Shown: piece by piece, positions 34,147-45,919 of the stretch
Position numbering within the stretch: position 1 is the stretch's first letter
Layout of the letters: each line of letters starts with the position of its first letter
Source of the DNA: Filobasidium wieringae
Lineage: Eukaryota; Basidiomycota; Tremellomycetes; Filobasidiales; Filobasidiaceae
Reading direction: 5' to 3'
DNA: 64,000 nucleotides
Assembly (NCBI GenBank): GCA_001600055.1
Contig: BCIV01000008.1
Location: 890,384 to 954,383 of the forward strand
Notes under the pieces: generated by a model
Told to the model about the DNA's origin: nothing
What the model saw: the letters and a program-made list of their open reading frames with translations, nothing else
The model's database searches: none
Position numbers and translations under genes: made by a program

Positions 34147-36040
34147 GCTATCGGCAACTCAAACACATCTCGTCCCGGGCTTGGCGACCTCCTGTGAAGA
34201 TCAGGACTCTTCTGTTGAACGAGAAAGTGGACCCGGATCTTGTCGATCTTTCGAACGATCTTGGGGTGCGTAAAATCAGGAGAAGGCTGCATATGCAGAT
34301 AGGAGCGGCGGTGACCGGGTGGCTACAGAGTGGTGTGTTTCTGCTTGGAGGGTACGATGCACTATTGAGGTTCACCCATACTGCGGCGGCAACGCTGCCG
34401 CACTGGCTCAATCACGGCCCAGGTACCCTTTCGGAGACCGTAAGCATGTTCCCCCGTATCTACGTAACAATCGACTGAAGGCTGAACGGCTCTCGCATAG
34501 CTGATATCGACCGCAGTGTATTGCTTCTCTTTCCCGATCATCGGACTGCTCGTGTCCTATCCTTTTGCTACCGTCTACAAGAAGATCGTACCTTTGCCTG
34601 ATGACGAGACCAGCTTGAAGGGCGATGTGACGGAGGATCTACGATTCGACGGTATTCAGCTCGCAAAGTGGAGAGTATGGGGGATCGGATTTGCTGGATA
34701 CGTCTTGTCCGTAGGGATTCCCGCTTTGGCCACGACGGCGGTGTATGAGAGACTGGGTGCTCAGAAGAGTACCGCCTTCTTGAAAGGCATGTTGTGGGTC
34801 GGGGGAGGGATACTGTGAGTCTTGGGGTCGTGAAAGCGCGTCGGGCTAGATTGCATGCGAGGCATAGATTCAAGACTTTATTTTACCGCAGGTTGTTGCT
34901 CGATGGAGGTGTCGCTTGTTTCCTGCTATACTGTGTATACAACAAGGACAAGAGACCTGCTGTCCCGACGGACAAATCTCACCTGTTCTCGACGGTCACC
35001 GAGTGGCGAGCCAAGAACGACGTACCTTATGATATCGAAGCGTTCGAAAAGAGGTTGCAAGGCATACTTCTGAAATCAGCTACTGGATGTCGCTTGCCTC
35101 TGACCGTTCAGGTGGTCGAGAAAGAACCGGCGGACGGACCCGTGAAGGTCCTTGGGCAGGTTCAAGAGGAGGACGAAGACCCCGCCTTCAATCGGCTTTT
35201 ATCGCCGTAAGTCGCAAGTCACTCGACATGCTTGACGGCACGTTCTGATACTCACTCACGCGTCTTCCCGAATCTCGTACAAAGATACCTTCGGATCATG
35301 AGTGACCGGCAGTTCCTGCGTCTGCATGGTCGCCAGCTGAGGGGACTCGGTTACGAACAGAACCTCGCCTTGGCAGGTAGGTCCATTCGGTTCGCCAGTG
35401 TCGACTGGGTACTCATGACCTCTCCTCTCCAGCTTCCGTACTCGTCGACGATCAGGCTCTCACTCTCGGTCATATCTTCCGTACGATCGTCGTGCCCCAA
35501 GTGAACATGATCATCATGCTCCTACCTTTCCCCCTGATGCACATGTTCTATGTCGCTCGACCGGATTCGATCAGGAGCATCTTCCCATCCCTCTCGCCTC
35601 TTTCTCACCATATCCCACTGGTATGCTCCTGGTCGACGACGTCCAGCATCCTACCGCACATGACATGGATACTCGAGGTGTGGAGCTCGTACGTAAACAC
35701 CCGCCAGACCTTGAACGTGGACAAGAGAGTCGCCGCGCTAGGGCCGGAATTCGTACGCGGCTGGGTCAGCCTGCTGGAAGCTAGAGAGACTACCAAGAAG
35801 AGCAAGGAGGAGAACGGGGACATGGGAACGCGTGACAAGTTGTGGGTCGTAGTCCCGTCCCGGCTCGACACGGCGAAGCAAAGGCTGATCCGAGTCCTTT
35901 TTCGAAAGATATGGCTGGCTGTACGGAAACTCTCTCCAGCCCACCCGTCGACTGCTCGAGATGCAGAAGTATTTGTGAATGAAGTAGCTCCATTCCCGTT
36001 GTATCGTACATCTCCATCGGCCGGTCGATCTCATTTGTAA
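34147..36040 (+). CDS. Unrecognised multi-pass membrane protein (5' end unresolved)
   Basis: Supported coding begins YRQLKHISSRAW after a CCCAG acceptor at 34146. Later exons join in phase: NHGP|VYCFSFPIIG through a GTACCC donor, then YKKIVPLPDDE, then GGGI|LLLDGGVACFLL, FNRLLSP and YLRIMSDRQFLR. The last is A|SVLVDDQALTLGHIFRTIV to a TAA/TGA at 36040. About four to six hydrophobic helices occur (GAAVTGWLQSGVFLLGG, FPIIGLLVSYPFATVY, GFAGYVLSVGIPALATTAVY, DGGVACFLLYCVY, NMIIMLLPFPLMHMFY), with a charged cytosolic region between them. I do not recognise the family. A fungal organellar or plasma-membrane protein is all that can be said. Confidence 0.55.
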
Positions 36041-36514
36041 TGGGCAGGTCACAGATCTGTAGCTTATCTGAAGCGGTGACTCGAATGGCTACTGGCCTAG
36101 TGAAGTTCCGCGGTGGGATGACGCTGGGAGAATCATAACCTGATAGCTTCGTTCCACAATAGTGGACGCTGCGGGACTGAGGAACTGGTTGCTGCCCTTT
36201 CCCCGTCTGGTTCGAGGAGCGAGTCAACCGGCGGCGGCGGCGGCGGAGGGCCCGAGCCTCGAGTCATATTCATCCCACCCATCGCCACCGGCAGAGGAAA
36301 CCCACCGAACGCGAGCGAGCTTACGTAAGCCCGTCGGCTCGTTAGCGCGCGTTGCGGCCGGTTCTGATGAGACGACTTTGTCAACGTTCTCACCGTTCAA
36401 ATCGTCGAATCAGCCGAAAATGAAATAAATTCGCTCAAGTCGAAAAGTCGATCACATGCGAAAATTCAGTCGCACAGCTCGACCAAGGAAGAGCGGGACA
36501 CAGGTCGCTCCGTC
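36041..36514. other. Intergenic upstream of the DHA2 transporter
   Basis: No gene. A short CGG trinucleotide run (near 36231-36246) and AT-rich sequence before the start codon are the only notable points. Confidence 0.5.
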
Positions 36515-38255
36515 ATGAGCTCACCAACGACGACGTCGACGGCACCCGCACCACCGGGCGAGAAGATCGTCGAGCATGAGGAACACGATTGGACGATCAA
36601 CCATCTCACCCTTCCCCGTGAACTGGCATTCCTCAGCGTCGTCTCCTCCACCCAACTGTTCACCCAGATCGGACTGGCCATCTCCATCGCCCCGTTGCAT
36701 ATCATCGGGAAAGATCTGGGGATAGACGATCGACCGGGGTTGTTGAGCTGGTCACCTGCCGCGTATAGTTTGACGGTGGGGACGTTCATCCTGATCGCGG
36801 GCAGGGTGGGGGATCTTTATGGGCACAAGAAGGCGGTCATGGCGGGTTGGGCGTGGTACGCCGTCTTCAGTCTCGTCGGTGGTGAGTCCGGGGCGCGGGG
36901 GGGGAGGTTCCCTTTCTGATCGAAATCCACATTCCCTGACCACTCACCATCACCATGCCTAGGCTTCGCAACCTACATCCCCTCCCGCCCCGATATCTTC
37001 CTCGACACCCTCAGAGCACTCCAAGGGATCGGTCCCGCCTTCCTCCTCCCCAACGCCGTAGCCCTGCTGGGCCGAGTCTACCCCCCCGGTCGGAGGAAAG
37101 AACTAGCGTTCGCCCTGTTCGGACTGACCGCCCCCTCCGGGTTCGTCACCGGTGCCCTCTTCAGCTCCCTCATCGCACAAGAGGGATGGTGGCCCTGGGT
37201 CTACTGGTGTAACTCGATCGCCTGTGTCTTACTGCTCGGGCTCAGCTGGGGGTTCATTCCGCAGGTGGACGAATGGAACCCCTTGAGAATGGAGAAGGGG
37301 GCGATGGACCTGACCGGGTGTGTTGTGGGCGTGGGCGGGTTGGTTCTGATCAACTTTGCTTGGAACCAAGGGCCTGTCGTTGGGTGGGAGACGGTCTATG
37401 TTTATGTGCTTTTGATCCTTGGGATCGGGTTCATCGGGGTTTTCTGTGAGTGCGAGTGCGCGAGGGTCTTTACTTGCAGCCGGGGGATGTGACTGATCAT
37501 CCGTTCTTGACACAGTCTGGGTGGAAGAAAAGGCGAGTCATCCACTGGTCCCGTGGAGAGCACTCAACAGTCGGATCGGGTTGACGTTGGGTGCGATCGG
37601 GGCGGGTTGGTCTTCCTTTGGGATCTGGATCTGTGAGTCAAGAGTCGCTCTACAACTAGTCACGAGGGGCGATGTGATACTGATGATCACAACGGGACAC
37701 GCCCACTCGACAGACTACCTCTGGCAATTCTGGCAAGAACTTCGCGGGAACTCGTCCCTCTTGTCCACCGCTCAGATGGTCCCCGTCGTCTTTTCCGGAG
37801 CGATCGCCGCTCTCGCCACCGGGCTGTTGATCTCTCGTATCCAACCGGGGTACATCCTCCTGATCGCCATGCTGGCGTTCTGTATGGGGAACGTCATCGC
37901 CAGCGTCACACCCGTGGGGTTGACTTACTGGGGAGCCTCGTTCATCGCTTGCCTCATCACCCCGATCGGGATGGATAGCAGTTGGCCATCGGGGAGTATC
38001 ATCCTGAGCGATTTCTTACCGCGGAATCATCAGGGGTTGGCCGGGTCGTTGATGAACACGGTCGTCAACTATTCCATCTCGATCGGGTTGGGCGTCGCCG
38101 GGTTGGTGGAGAGTAGGATCAATAGGGATGGCAGTAGGGTGTTGGAAGGGTACAGGAGCGCTCACTACGTCGGGATCGGGTTGGCAGGGTTGGGAGTCGG
38201 GATCAGTCGTCTGTTGATACTGTCGACCAGGAGAGAGTCGCGGTCGAGGGTATGA
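36515..38255 (+). CDS. DHA2-type MFS transporter (drug:H+ antiporter family)
   Basis: Fourteen-helix type exporter of toxic or small metabolites at the plasma membrane. Four to five exons from ATG 36515. The N-terminus is Thr/Pro-rich and cytosolic. The first helices read LAFLSVVSSTQLFTQIG, then WSPAAYSLTVGTFILIAGRVGDLYGHKK (motif A, GRVGDLYGHK), TLRALQGIGPAFLLPNA, FGLTAPSGFVTG and WWPWVYWCNSIAC. The central loop has VPWRALNSRIGL. The C-terminal half carries LLISRIQPGYIL and GSIILSDFLPRNHQGLAGSLMNTVVNYSISIGLGV, the usual DHA2 motif. Yeast Atr1/Sge1-like proteins are the closest kind. The Tyr-Tyr-Leu-Trp junction after GIWI confirms the 37631 intron. Substrate not predictable. Confidence 0.85.
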
Positions 38256-39127
38256 GGTAGTTTGATGAAAATCTTCCTGTGAATGTCAATTGACAAGCGT
38301 GTCACGTCGACCGAACCTTGAACCGTTTCTCATTCTCCCCACGTTTTCAACCCGTTTCGACGTTTATGGAAACCTCGTCGAAAAGGCAATGGGTGGGAAA
38401 ACCTTCCACCCCGAGTTGCGATACGCGGGTGGATCTATCCCCGATAGTCATACTTGGGAGTCCGATCGCCTCCCCTTCCCCACCCCCCGTTCACCCCCTT
38501 GCCTGTCCCCCGAAGATCTCGCACGGGACCGATTCACCGTCGAACGGGGCCCGTCAAACATTCACTTCAGGGGGTTATGGTAGAAGAGTCAAGGAAGGGA
38601 GGAAAAGGACGTTTACTTGCCCCATTCTTCGAAGGAGTGGGAGAGGGTGGAGTGTACCGGGATTGGAAGCGGGAAGAGACCGAGGGAGGGGTACAGGCGG
38701 GTGAAACATGTCAGGGATTCGGAGTAACGGACAGATAGTCATGAAGCACGGGGAGAAGGTGGGCGAGAGGTACATGTAGGAGTTCGGGATTAGAGGATGC
38801 CGCAGGATAGGCATGATGAAGTTCAGCCGGGGTGGAGGGATCGTCAAGGGGTCGCCCGTAATCTGTGGAGGGACCTCAGAATACTATCGCCTATGTCTCG
38901 CTCAGATTCATCTAGACTGTGGCGGTTCCCGCATTGATACGGTCGTAATCAATCTCGTAAGAGGCAGAATTCCCTCCGAAATGCGATACGTCTATCGTAA
39001 CATTATAGTAACCTCCGATATTATATGGTCTCATTTGGTTTCCTCCCCCCCATCCGTCGATACGTTCCATCTTTGATAATCGCTCAGAGTTCAGCAATGT
39101 TTCCGATCGAGGCGCAAGACATCCCAC
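38256..39127. other. Intergenic between convergent membrane-protein genes
   Basis: 872 bases with C-rich (38440-38520) and G-rich/purine-rich (38580-38770) stretches on the plus strand. The frames here (up to 128 codons) follow base composition and show no family features. Confidence 0.45.
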
Positions 39128-40626
39128 TCACTGTTCCTCGTAATCAAACAACTCCTTCCATCTGCCTTGTATCGTCAATGAAATGGCCGCTCCTACCGTC
39201 GAGCCCAGGCATCCCGAGTAGATCCATAGGAAGGCTAGTCTGATATCGTGCACCGTAGCCATACCTAATCCCGTTCCGATCACAGCACCGAGTAGTGCAG
39301 AGTTGAAAGTCGGCTGAGGCCATGAAGCTAGGAAGCCCCGGGCTATATCGATCATAGCATTGGTATGAGCCTGCTTCGAGCGGACTTCTTCTTCTTCGGT
39401 AGGTATGGGGGGTTCACTGGGACCCTCGCTTGGTTGGGAAGATTGTTGACGTCGGTCGACATGGCTATAGTCGAAACGCTCGAGCATTGCCAGCTGGAAG
39501 CGAGACGTCAGTACTCGTCTTTCGTAACGTACAAGATTCCACAAGCTTACAGGGACTAGCGCGTTCTGCAGTAGATCGGTATTCAGAGAAACAGAGCCAT
39601 AGATGTAAGCGCTCGAGATCCATCCAGATATCGTGTCCCAGAAAGGTGGAGGATTTCTCAGTTTGGCGTAGACGACGGTGTTCTCTCCCACTCGGGCAGA
39701 CCAATAAGCCATAAGGCCCTGAGCGAGTCGAAATTTGTGGTAAGAACAAGGTATCCTTCACAAGCGAGAGCCGCGAACAGACACTCACACAAACGGCAAC
39801 GACAAGGGTAAACCCTGCTGCTACCACGGCAGCGAATCGCAGAAACTTGAGTCTAGCCTCTCCTCGTTGGATCACTTTGGGTATGGAATTGGTGGCCATG
39901 ATGACGGGTAACGCATAATCTGCGTATCCGAGCGAGGAGAGATGGACAGGTAAGACCAGGAGGTGAGCGAGGAGGACGATGAGGATGTTTTCGAAAAAGT
40001 CTGTTGCTCGGTCGGATGGAAGGCGTTGTATCACTACTTGTACCTGATTCGAAGGAGTCGCAAATACTTTGAGCTGCGGACTGGCGAGGTGGCGTAGCTA
40101 CAGAGAAGGGATCATCAGCGCGAGCTATAAAATACGAAGACTCTGAGTGATGATACTGACTCGCTTCAGCCCGAGAGATAGCGAACTGCCCCACACGATG
40201 AACATAAGTCCGTCCAAGATTCCTGTCTGCAGTAACAGATAGCTTGCCGCACAGAAGAACCCAACGAATACGAGACCGATGCCAATGATGACATCTGTTG
40301 AAGGTTTCCAGCGTGATGGTTTTGGTAAAGGTATCGGTGTCTCTTCTACCTTTTCTGGCAGACACTCAGTTTTGTCCTCGGTTGGGAATTGATAGCTCTC
40401 AACGTATGCAATACCCGCTGTGACCGAACTGTGTACCTTACAAAACGTATACGGCCGCGTCAATCAGGCTGCAAACTCTCACACAACACTGACCCAGACC
40501 GACTCTTGCTTCCCTCCCACATGCCCAGCGGATGATGAACCAGAAACAAAGATTCAGGGATGTTTTGACAGCGAACTCCTGTGAGAAGATGTGATCCAAG
40601 CTAGGCCAGCTTATAAGTTGTCCCAT
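39128..40626 (-). CDS. Unrecognised membrane protein
   Basis: Spliced minus-strand gene ending at 39128. Hydrophobic segments: SLNLCFWFIIRWAC, DVIIGIGLVFVGFFCAASYLLL, LDGLMFIVWGSSLSLGL, ILIVLLAHLLVLPVHL, FAAVVAAGFTLVVAVCV and LGAVIGTGLGMATV with LGSTVGAAISLTI. Acidic cytosolic linkers lie between them (EDKTECLPEKVEE, PTEEEEVRSK). A GTAAGG-GAGAG intron near 40390-40437 restores frame at YQFPTEDKTE. A start at ATG 40626 is preferred over in-frame ATG 40728, because a TATATAAG-like box lies between them on the minus strand. No family recognised. It diverges from the next gene across ~315 bp. Confidence 0.5.
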
Positions 40627-40942
40627 GCTGCTTGATGGTTCCGCAGAAGACAGTTGTACGTCGGTCGCTGAGTATTGTTGGCGTTGGTGATCTATATAAG
40701 AATTGACCGAGGTTACCGCTTTTATCATATTGCCCGAAGCTGAGACTTGACGCGCCTGAATAAAGCTCCATGCCGAAGTTTCAGGTGGATGCCGGATGCC
40801 GGTACCTGATAACAGATGTCACGCGCGCCACTGCACAGCAGCTTATCGTCATTCTTGGCACGACTTTGTGATATTCATCGCTAGGTTCACTTCATGACTA
40901 ACAACCTCTAGGACCCCCTCTAAACACTTCGAACGTATCAAG

Positions 40943-41642
40943 ATGTCCGCCCCACCCCAGTACACACGTCTCTTTGATCACGATACCGACTACGACATCG
41001 AAGCTCAAACGCACAAGTCCCCTGATCGAGGTTATGACGATACCTCAAAGGCATCCAACGCCGAGGAGCGAACCACGCAATCTTCTTCCTCGTCCTCCTC
41101 CAAGCCGATTCTGACTGAATACGTCTATGATCCTGTGTTCCCTATGACTGGGTCGAGACAGCTGGTCTTGGCTCATCCCGCTCGATCTGAACAGGCAAGC
41201 ATCATGGCGATATACTTGCGCTCGCTAATGCTCATCTGATCATGCGGTTCTTCAGGACGCACTCGCCATCGCCTACCGCGCATTTCCAAGCCTTCAACTC
41301 CGATCCGTTGCTCCGGAGAGGGTATCATTCAGACTTCCCAGCGGATACAATCACATCTTGAAGCGAAGGTTGGGACCGCCTCTTAGGATCTTACCAGAGA
41401 TATGGGAGATTATCGCTCGTAGCGAGATCCCCGTGGAGCGGATCGAGGTGACGGTCGAGGACGCTGAGGGCGATGCTGAGCTGCGTGAGTCTTCTTTCCT
41501 AGTGACCTGTCAGCCCGTCGTTGCTCTGAATGTTCTCTCATACATGGCTGGCTGGACTATCCTAGGTCATAAGCGGGAGATGAAACACGTCGCCTTGGCA
41601 ATCGTAACGATCCTGGGTGTTATCTATCTTGTTCGCTCATAG
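40943..41642 (+). CDS. Small tail-anchored hypothetical protein with a GC-AG intron
   Basis: Exons 40943-41194, 41256-41484 and 41566-41642 give 185 residues in phase. The first intron begins GCAAGC after ACAG and ends TTCAG, with a GCTAATG branch site. It is a GC-AG intron. The N-terminal third is Ser-rich and acidic; the middle (ALAIAYRAFPSLQLRSV...ILPEIWEIIARSEI) looks folded. The C-terminus is one hydrophobic helix (VALAIVTILGVIYLV) followed by Arg-Ser, as in tail-anchored membrane proteins. Function unknown. Confidence 0.6.
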
Positions 41643-42020
41643 TAACTAGCTAGCGTATGTGGCCCGTAAGATCGCTCAAGCTGTTCAAAGACGGTTGCAG
41701 TGTTGAATCCGTTCGCATCTTTCTCTGAGTATGGGTCGGATTTTCTCTCATCGCTGCAGCTTCCAGTTCTGCAGCATGCATGATTGCTCCACCGCTCGCC
41801 GACCATCGCGATGGCGCAGCATTGGTATCGCAATACTCGACGGTGAGATCGCCCACATGGTCAGCTTGCAGCGATCAGACGAACGGTCTACTATCCTATT
41901 GGCGCGGTCACAACTGTAATCTATACAAATAATCTATCATGTTCCGTCAGTCGTTTTCAATCCGTTGGTGCAATTCACAATCTCCTCAAGGCCGATCGAG
42001 TGGGCGAGATCGACTGTCTT
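41643..42020. other. Intergenic, convergent
   Basis: 378 bases between two convergent genes. No gene or motif recognised. Confidence 0.5.
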
Positions 42021-44438
42021 TCATGGACAATCCTTCCTTGCCCAGATCTCACTGACGAGGTTCTTAGCTCCACCAGTACAGCTGAACTCGTCTCGATCCA
42101 CGCGATAGTCGTCCTCATCTTTCCAGAATTTCAAAGTCTCAGAGTCTTCGGTAGTTCGGATAGATGGGTCAAGAAGCGGGAATTCGACGCGTTGACCCAC
42201 TTGACTGAGTTGAATGGCTCGCGCTCCGGATTTAGTATAAGGGATAAGCGAGGCGGTATCAGACTCGGAGAGCTTCAGTGAGGGGTTGATGGTGATGGTA
42301 AAGTTGGTTTGATGCACTCGATGGAACCGAGATTCCTGATCTAGAGGTCCATTATAAGACGTCTTCCACCGCCTCGCATCGGTAATATCCTCTCCGGTAA
42401 TGATTGGCGTCTTTGGCTTGTCTTCACAACCAAATACCGTCTCTATGCTGACGACTACGAGATTACGGAACGATCGGAATGTGGCGTTGAAATCGGGAAT
42501 GGTGTGCTCGGGCCTGGGCAAGCGAACTTAGTTGGTGGATCATCCGCGTCAAGGTAGACAGACAGGCACTTACACTCTCCACTCGACTATTATCGGTTCG
42601 TTCCAGTTCTTTCCCTCAAGATCCACCTGGCCTGTGCTGCCTGCAGTGGATAAAGTGCTATCCGCATACCAACCAAGTACGAGCGTCTCGTTCGACTCGA
42701 CCCCCACAAGCGATTCGCAGGTTCGGCCTGTCTCCCTATGAGCAAGCATTCCTCGGAGATGGATACCAGGCCAGGCTACATAAGATGAAAGGTGGTCAGG
42801 GTTGGCGTAGTCTTCTACAGTACGCTGTTGTGCCGAGTTCGTCACCCAAGATTGAGCCCAGGAATGTTCGAGTCGAGGTTGAGGCGTAAACCAGATTCGG
42901 CGAGGGATCTCTGTGGTGTTCCCCGTGCGGCGTAGCGTCACGTTCCAGGCGATCACTTGACCTGTAGACGATTGATGCTTAGACCAGGCAAACGATCTAC
43001 AGAAACATTATAAGACTCACCTGGAGTATAGACTCGGTGTTCTTGGAGAGTCGCTTCCAATTCGAACGAACCGATCCGAGCGGCTTCCTGTAGCTCATTT
43101 CTTCGCTCAGCGTGCAACCGTATGATTGAACTGGAAGACTCACGCAGTTCGGTTTAGGCTGCCAATTCTCGTCATTACCTCTCCAGTCCCATTCCGAATA
43201 GGGGTCGCGTCCCTCTGAAAAGCTACTTTGCAGCGTGTATGGCTCTTCGACTTCGCTTGTGCTTGATCTCTGGTCTGCAGCAGGCAGGAAGCCCGTCTTA
43301 CCAGCGGCTACATCCATGACCGTGCCATTCTGCAACGTCATCGAGAAATAGTACTCGAACATGTTTTCGGTGACGGAACGCTTTGATGCGTACCATGGCC
43401 AATCTTAGCGAACGGCGACTGTGCTCAGAGGAACATGCAAGCTCACGTCTGGGCCTGAGCCTCTGTCAATCCATTGTGCTGGCTGCAATACGTCCATCCA
43501 CCTTTGAGGTGGAAACTGAAATGCAGATGATCTGCTCAACCTACCGAATGAGACCACATAGACAGGTCGACTTACGTTCGTATTTGGCACATTGACCTGA
43601 AACGACCTTAGAAGCCATCGTGTAGAATCTCTTGTAACATCTATATGATTATCAAGTCTGTGAGATTCCCATTGCTGATTGGGACAACCCGTGATGCCTC
43701 GCACGTACCGAGACCAGTTCCATTGTTCATATCGAGTTCTACTTGGGTATCGAAGACCTCCCTCTCCCCTTCTTTCACTATCCATAGATCCTTGTCTGCG
43801 ATCTGAGTATCTATGAGATCAGGCCAGACTGGCGTTAAAATTGCCGTGTCAGCTCGATTTGCTATCAGGCTCACCATAATCTTTTATCTGTTGATCATAA
43901 ATCGACCAGTAGGGGTTGCTTCTCGATTGATAGACGTCGTCATTCTCAACATTGCCTTCCTCAGCAGCAGTCCGGTTCCATTTAGGCCTTTCTGGAATGA
44001 AAACGTTCGGCTTCCTATCTTATGTTTGTGAGATTACTGGTTCATCAGGCGTTCAAGTCCCTCGCAAGCTCACCTGATCTTGAACATCGCACGTTCTTTG
44101 AGACGAAGGCCCACCTTCCAACCGATGATCTGATCGCAGGTCGTGCCGTCCAAGGCTAACCTTGCATCTGCTTGGGTAATCATCCCTGGATACAGATCGG
44201 GCGCACGTACATAAGCTTGAGGTCGACAGTCGAACGGGGCCATTTCTTCGAGAACAGGGGAGGGGTTTAGGACCTGCCCAGATATCTCGAGCGTCTCATC
44301 GATAGCGTTGGATGCGATCGTTCCGGGATCCAAACGGTTGATTAGTTTAGCGATGATCTCATGTATAGAGACAGCTTGTACTGAAAGACCGAAAAAGCAC
44401 AGCAACAGCAGGAGTTTCCCTCCGGTGATTTGGCCCAT
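42021..44438 (-). CDS. Unrecognised secreted or lumenal glycoprotein
   Basis: A minus-strand gene of several exons starting MGQITGGKLLLLLCFFGLSVQAVS, a clear signal peptide. Exon-level frames continue as DLYPGMITQADARLAL, DLIDTQIADKDLWIV, FEYYFSMTLQNGTVM, CVSLPVQSYGCTLSEEM, IAWNVTLRRTGN and FNATFRSFRNLVVVS, to a stop at 42021. Sequons (NGT, NVT, NTT, NET, NAT, NFT) and beta-rich Trp/Tyr segments suggest an extracellular beta-domain protein. No catalytic motif, GPI signal or membrane helix is seen. A TATAAAG box (44478-44485) lies about 40 bases upstream of the ATG. Family unknown. Confidence 0.55.
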
Positions 44439-44906
44439 CGTGATTATTGTAAAGTCTGGTTTGTGGGTCTATACACTTATAAAGTCAGACCTAGAACACC
44501 AGGGCGATGTTTCTACCTAGAGCCCAAGACGTCCGAGAACACAACATCTCACTGAATGTATATGTACATCTCACGGTATGATCTCATGTCAGTTGATCCT
44601 CCGCGTCCTTTTGGGTTCCACGCGAGCTAAGTCTAATCGTTCACAAGGCTTATCGGCGCTGTCGTCGGCCTTCTAGTTCAGGTCAAAGCGGGTGCCTGAG
44701 TCGTTTACGATGCTCCGTATCGGTCTTTGTTCGGTTTGTGCGTGAAACGTTTCTATACTGCATATACTGCAGCTCCAGTTGCCAGTTGGGGGTTATTGGA
44801 GTACAGTCGGTAGTAAATCTACAGTCCTATTATACGTGGAACTACCGATACTCGGCCCGGGTTAAGGCCGGCGGTATCCGAGAATTTTTTGTCGATGATA
44901 TCAGGT
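44439..44906. other. Intergenic; holds the TATA box of the upstream secreted-protein gene
   Basis: 468 bases. CTTTATAAG (minus strand) at 44478-44485 serves the gene ending at 44438. No other feature recognised. Confidence 0.5.
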
Positions 44907-45493
44907 TTACAGCTTGATAACATCTTCCGGATACGTCTGCATCCAGGCCTTGATCCCTCCCGTCAAGATATATGCTCGAGAAGACTCGTTCCTTTTGTGG
45001 GTCTCGAGTGAATCTTGGTACCAACCGGCACATCGTGGTCCTCGACCCCTTGAACTCGAACAATGAAAGATGACTTTCGGAATTCTGGAAATACAGGGCA
45101 GTTGAGAACTCGCTTCATCAGGTCTGTTCAAGATGATCTGGTTCTTACTGGCTGAGTGCAGGGAACAGCGATGGGAGCGATTGGTAAAACGTTTGAGCAG
45201 GCAAGTTGATGGCTTGAGCGATCATCACATTCTGTCCAGGTTCCTAACATCGCAGGATCAGGATCACGAGATCGCGGTCGGTAATCATCTGACTATGACC
45301 CATACACAGAAACAAATAAGATGGTGACACTAACATCCATGTCTGCCCGCCGTACATCAACCACCACAAAGTCCACCCCAGCTCGTATTTTCGAATCACT
45401 CATAAGTAACTTCAGCTCCTCGACGCTCAACGATGCGACTAAGGCTTTGGGGGCAGGGAGGTCACTGAACCAGGATTTTGTCGGTTCTGACAT
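44907..45493 (-). CDS. Rhodanese-domain phosphatase, Cdc25/Acr2-like
   Basis: Single rhodanese-fold protein of the Cdc25/arsenate-reductase (Ych1, Ibp1, Acr2) group. Exons 45493-45335, 45243-45149 and 45084-44907 give 143 residues. It shows LSVEELKLLM, VVVDVRRAD, AINLPAQTF and the active loop FHCSSSRGRGPRCAGW with Cys-x5-Arg. The C-terminus is YILTGGIKAWMQTYP (rhodanese box). The seven-residue loop favours a phosphatase or arsenate reductase over a six-residue sulfurtransferase. It lies downstream of the sulfonate dioxygenase on the same strand, 427 bp away. A sulfur-related role would be guesswork from that position. Confidence 0.85.
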
Positions 45494-45919
45494 GTCGCTA
45501 CTCGAAGTTCGCTTGTCTAGTCTGTCTATATATTATATGAAGAGCATCGAGGGTCTGGGACACCAAGATGTGCTTTGAGCTTCAAGTCCAGTCGAGGAGA
45601 GATCGGTGTTCCGGCTGCGAGTAACGAGATCGCATATTCAAAATGTCCTAAAGTCGTCCAGAGGAGGAGAGCCGTCCAGCTTGTAGCTAGATCAGCTTGG
45701 ACATGTTGGACAGCGTAGGTCTTTTGGGAGCTCTAGTAGTAGCCAGAATAGTGCCAGGCAGCCAATATCTTATACTCAGTGGTCCTTTACACATGCAACA
45801 TAAGATGGCAAACTGGTGCAGCAATAAAACCCGATATAGCCAAGTTATCAAACATACAAACATGAATACAATTGCTACTTGCTAGTTCCTGTAACTTATC
45901 CATCCGCATCGCCATAATT
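45494..45919. other. Intergenic
   Basis: 426 bases between the dioxygenase stop and the rhodanese start (same strand). Nothing recognised. Confidence 0.5.

Noticed and set aside
38290..38738. Overlapping plus-strand frames of 94-128 codons
   Set aside because: They follow C-rich and purine-rich base composition in an intergenic gap, without start, splice or family support.
42021..44438. Arrestin-like cytosolic adaptor
   Set aside because: The clear signal peptide and many N-glycosylation sequons argue for a secreted or lumenal protein; no arrestin motif is seen.
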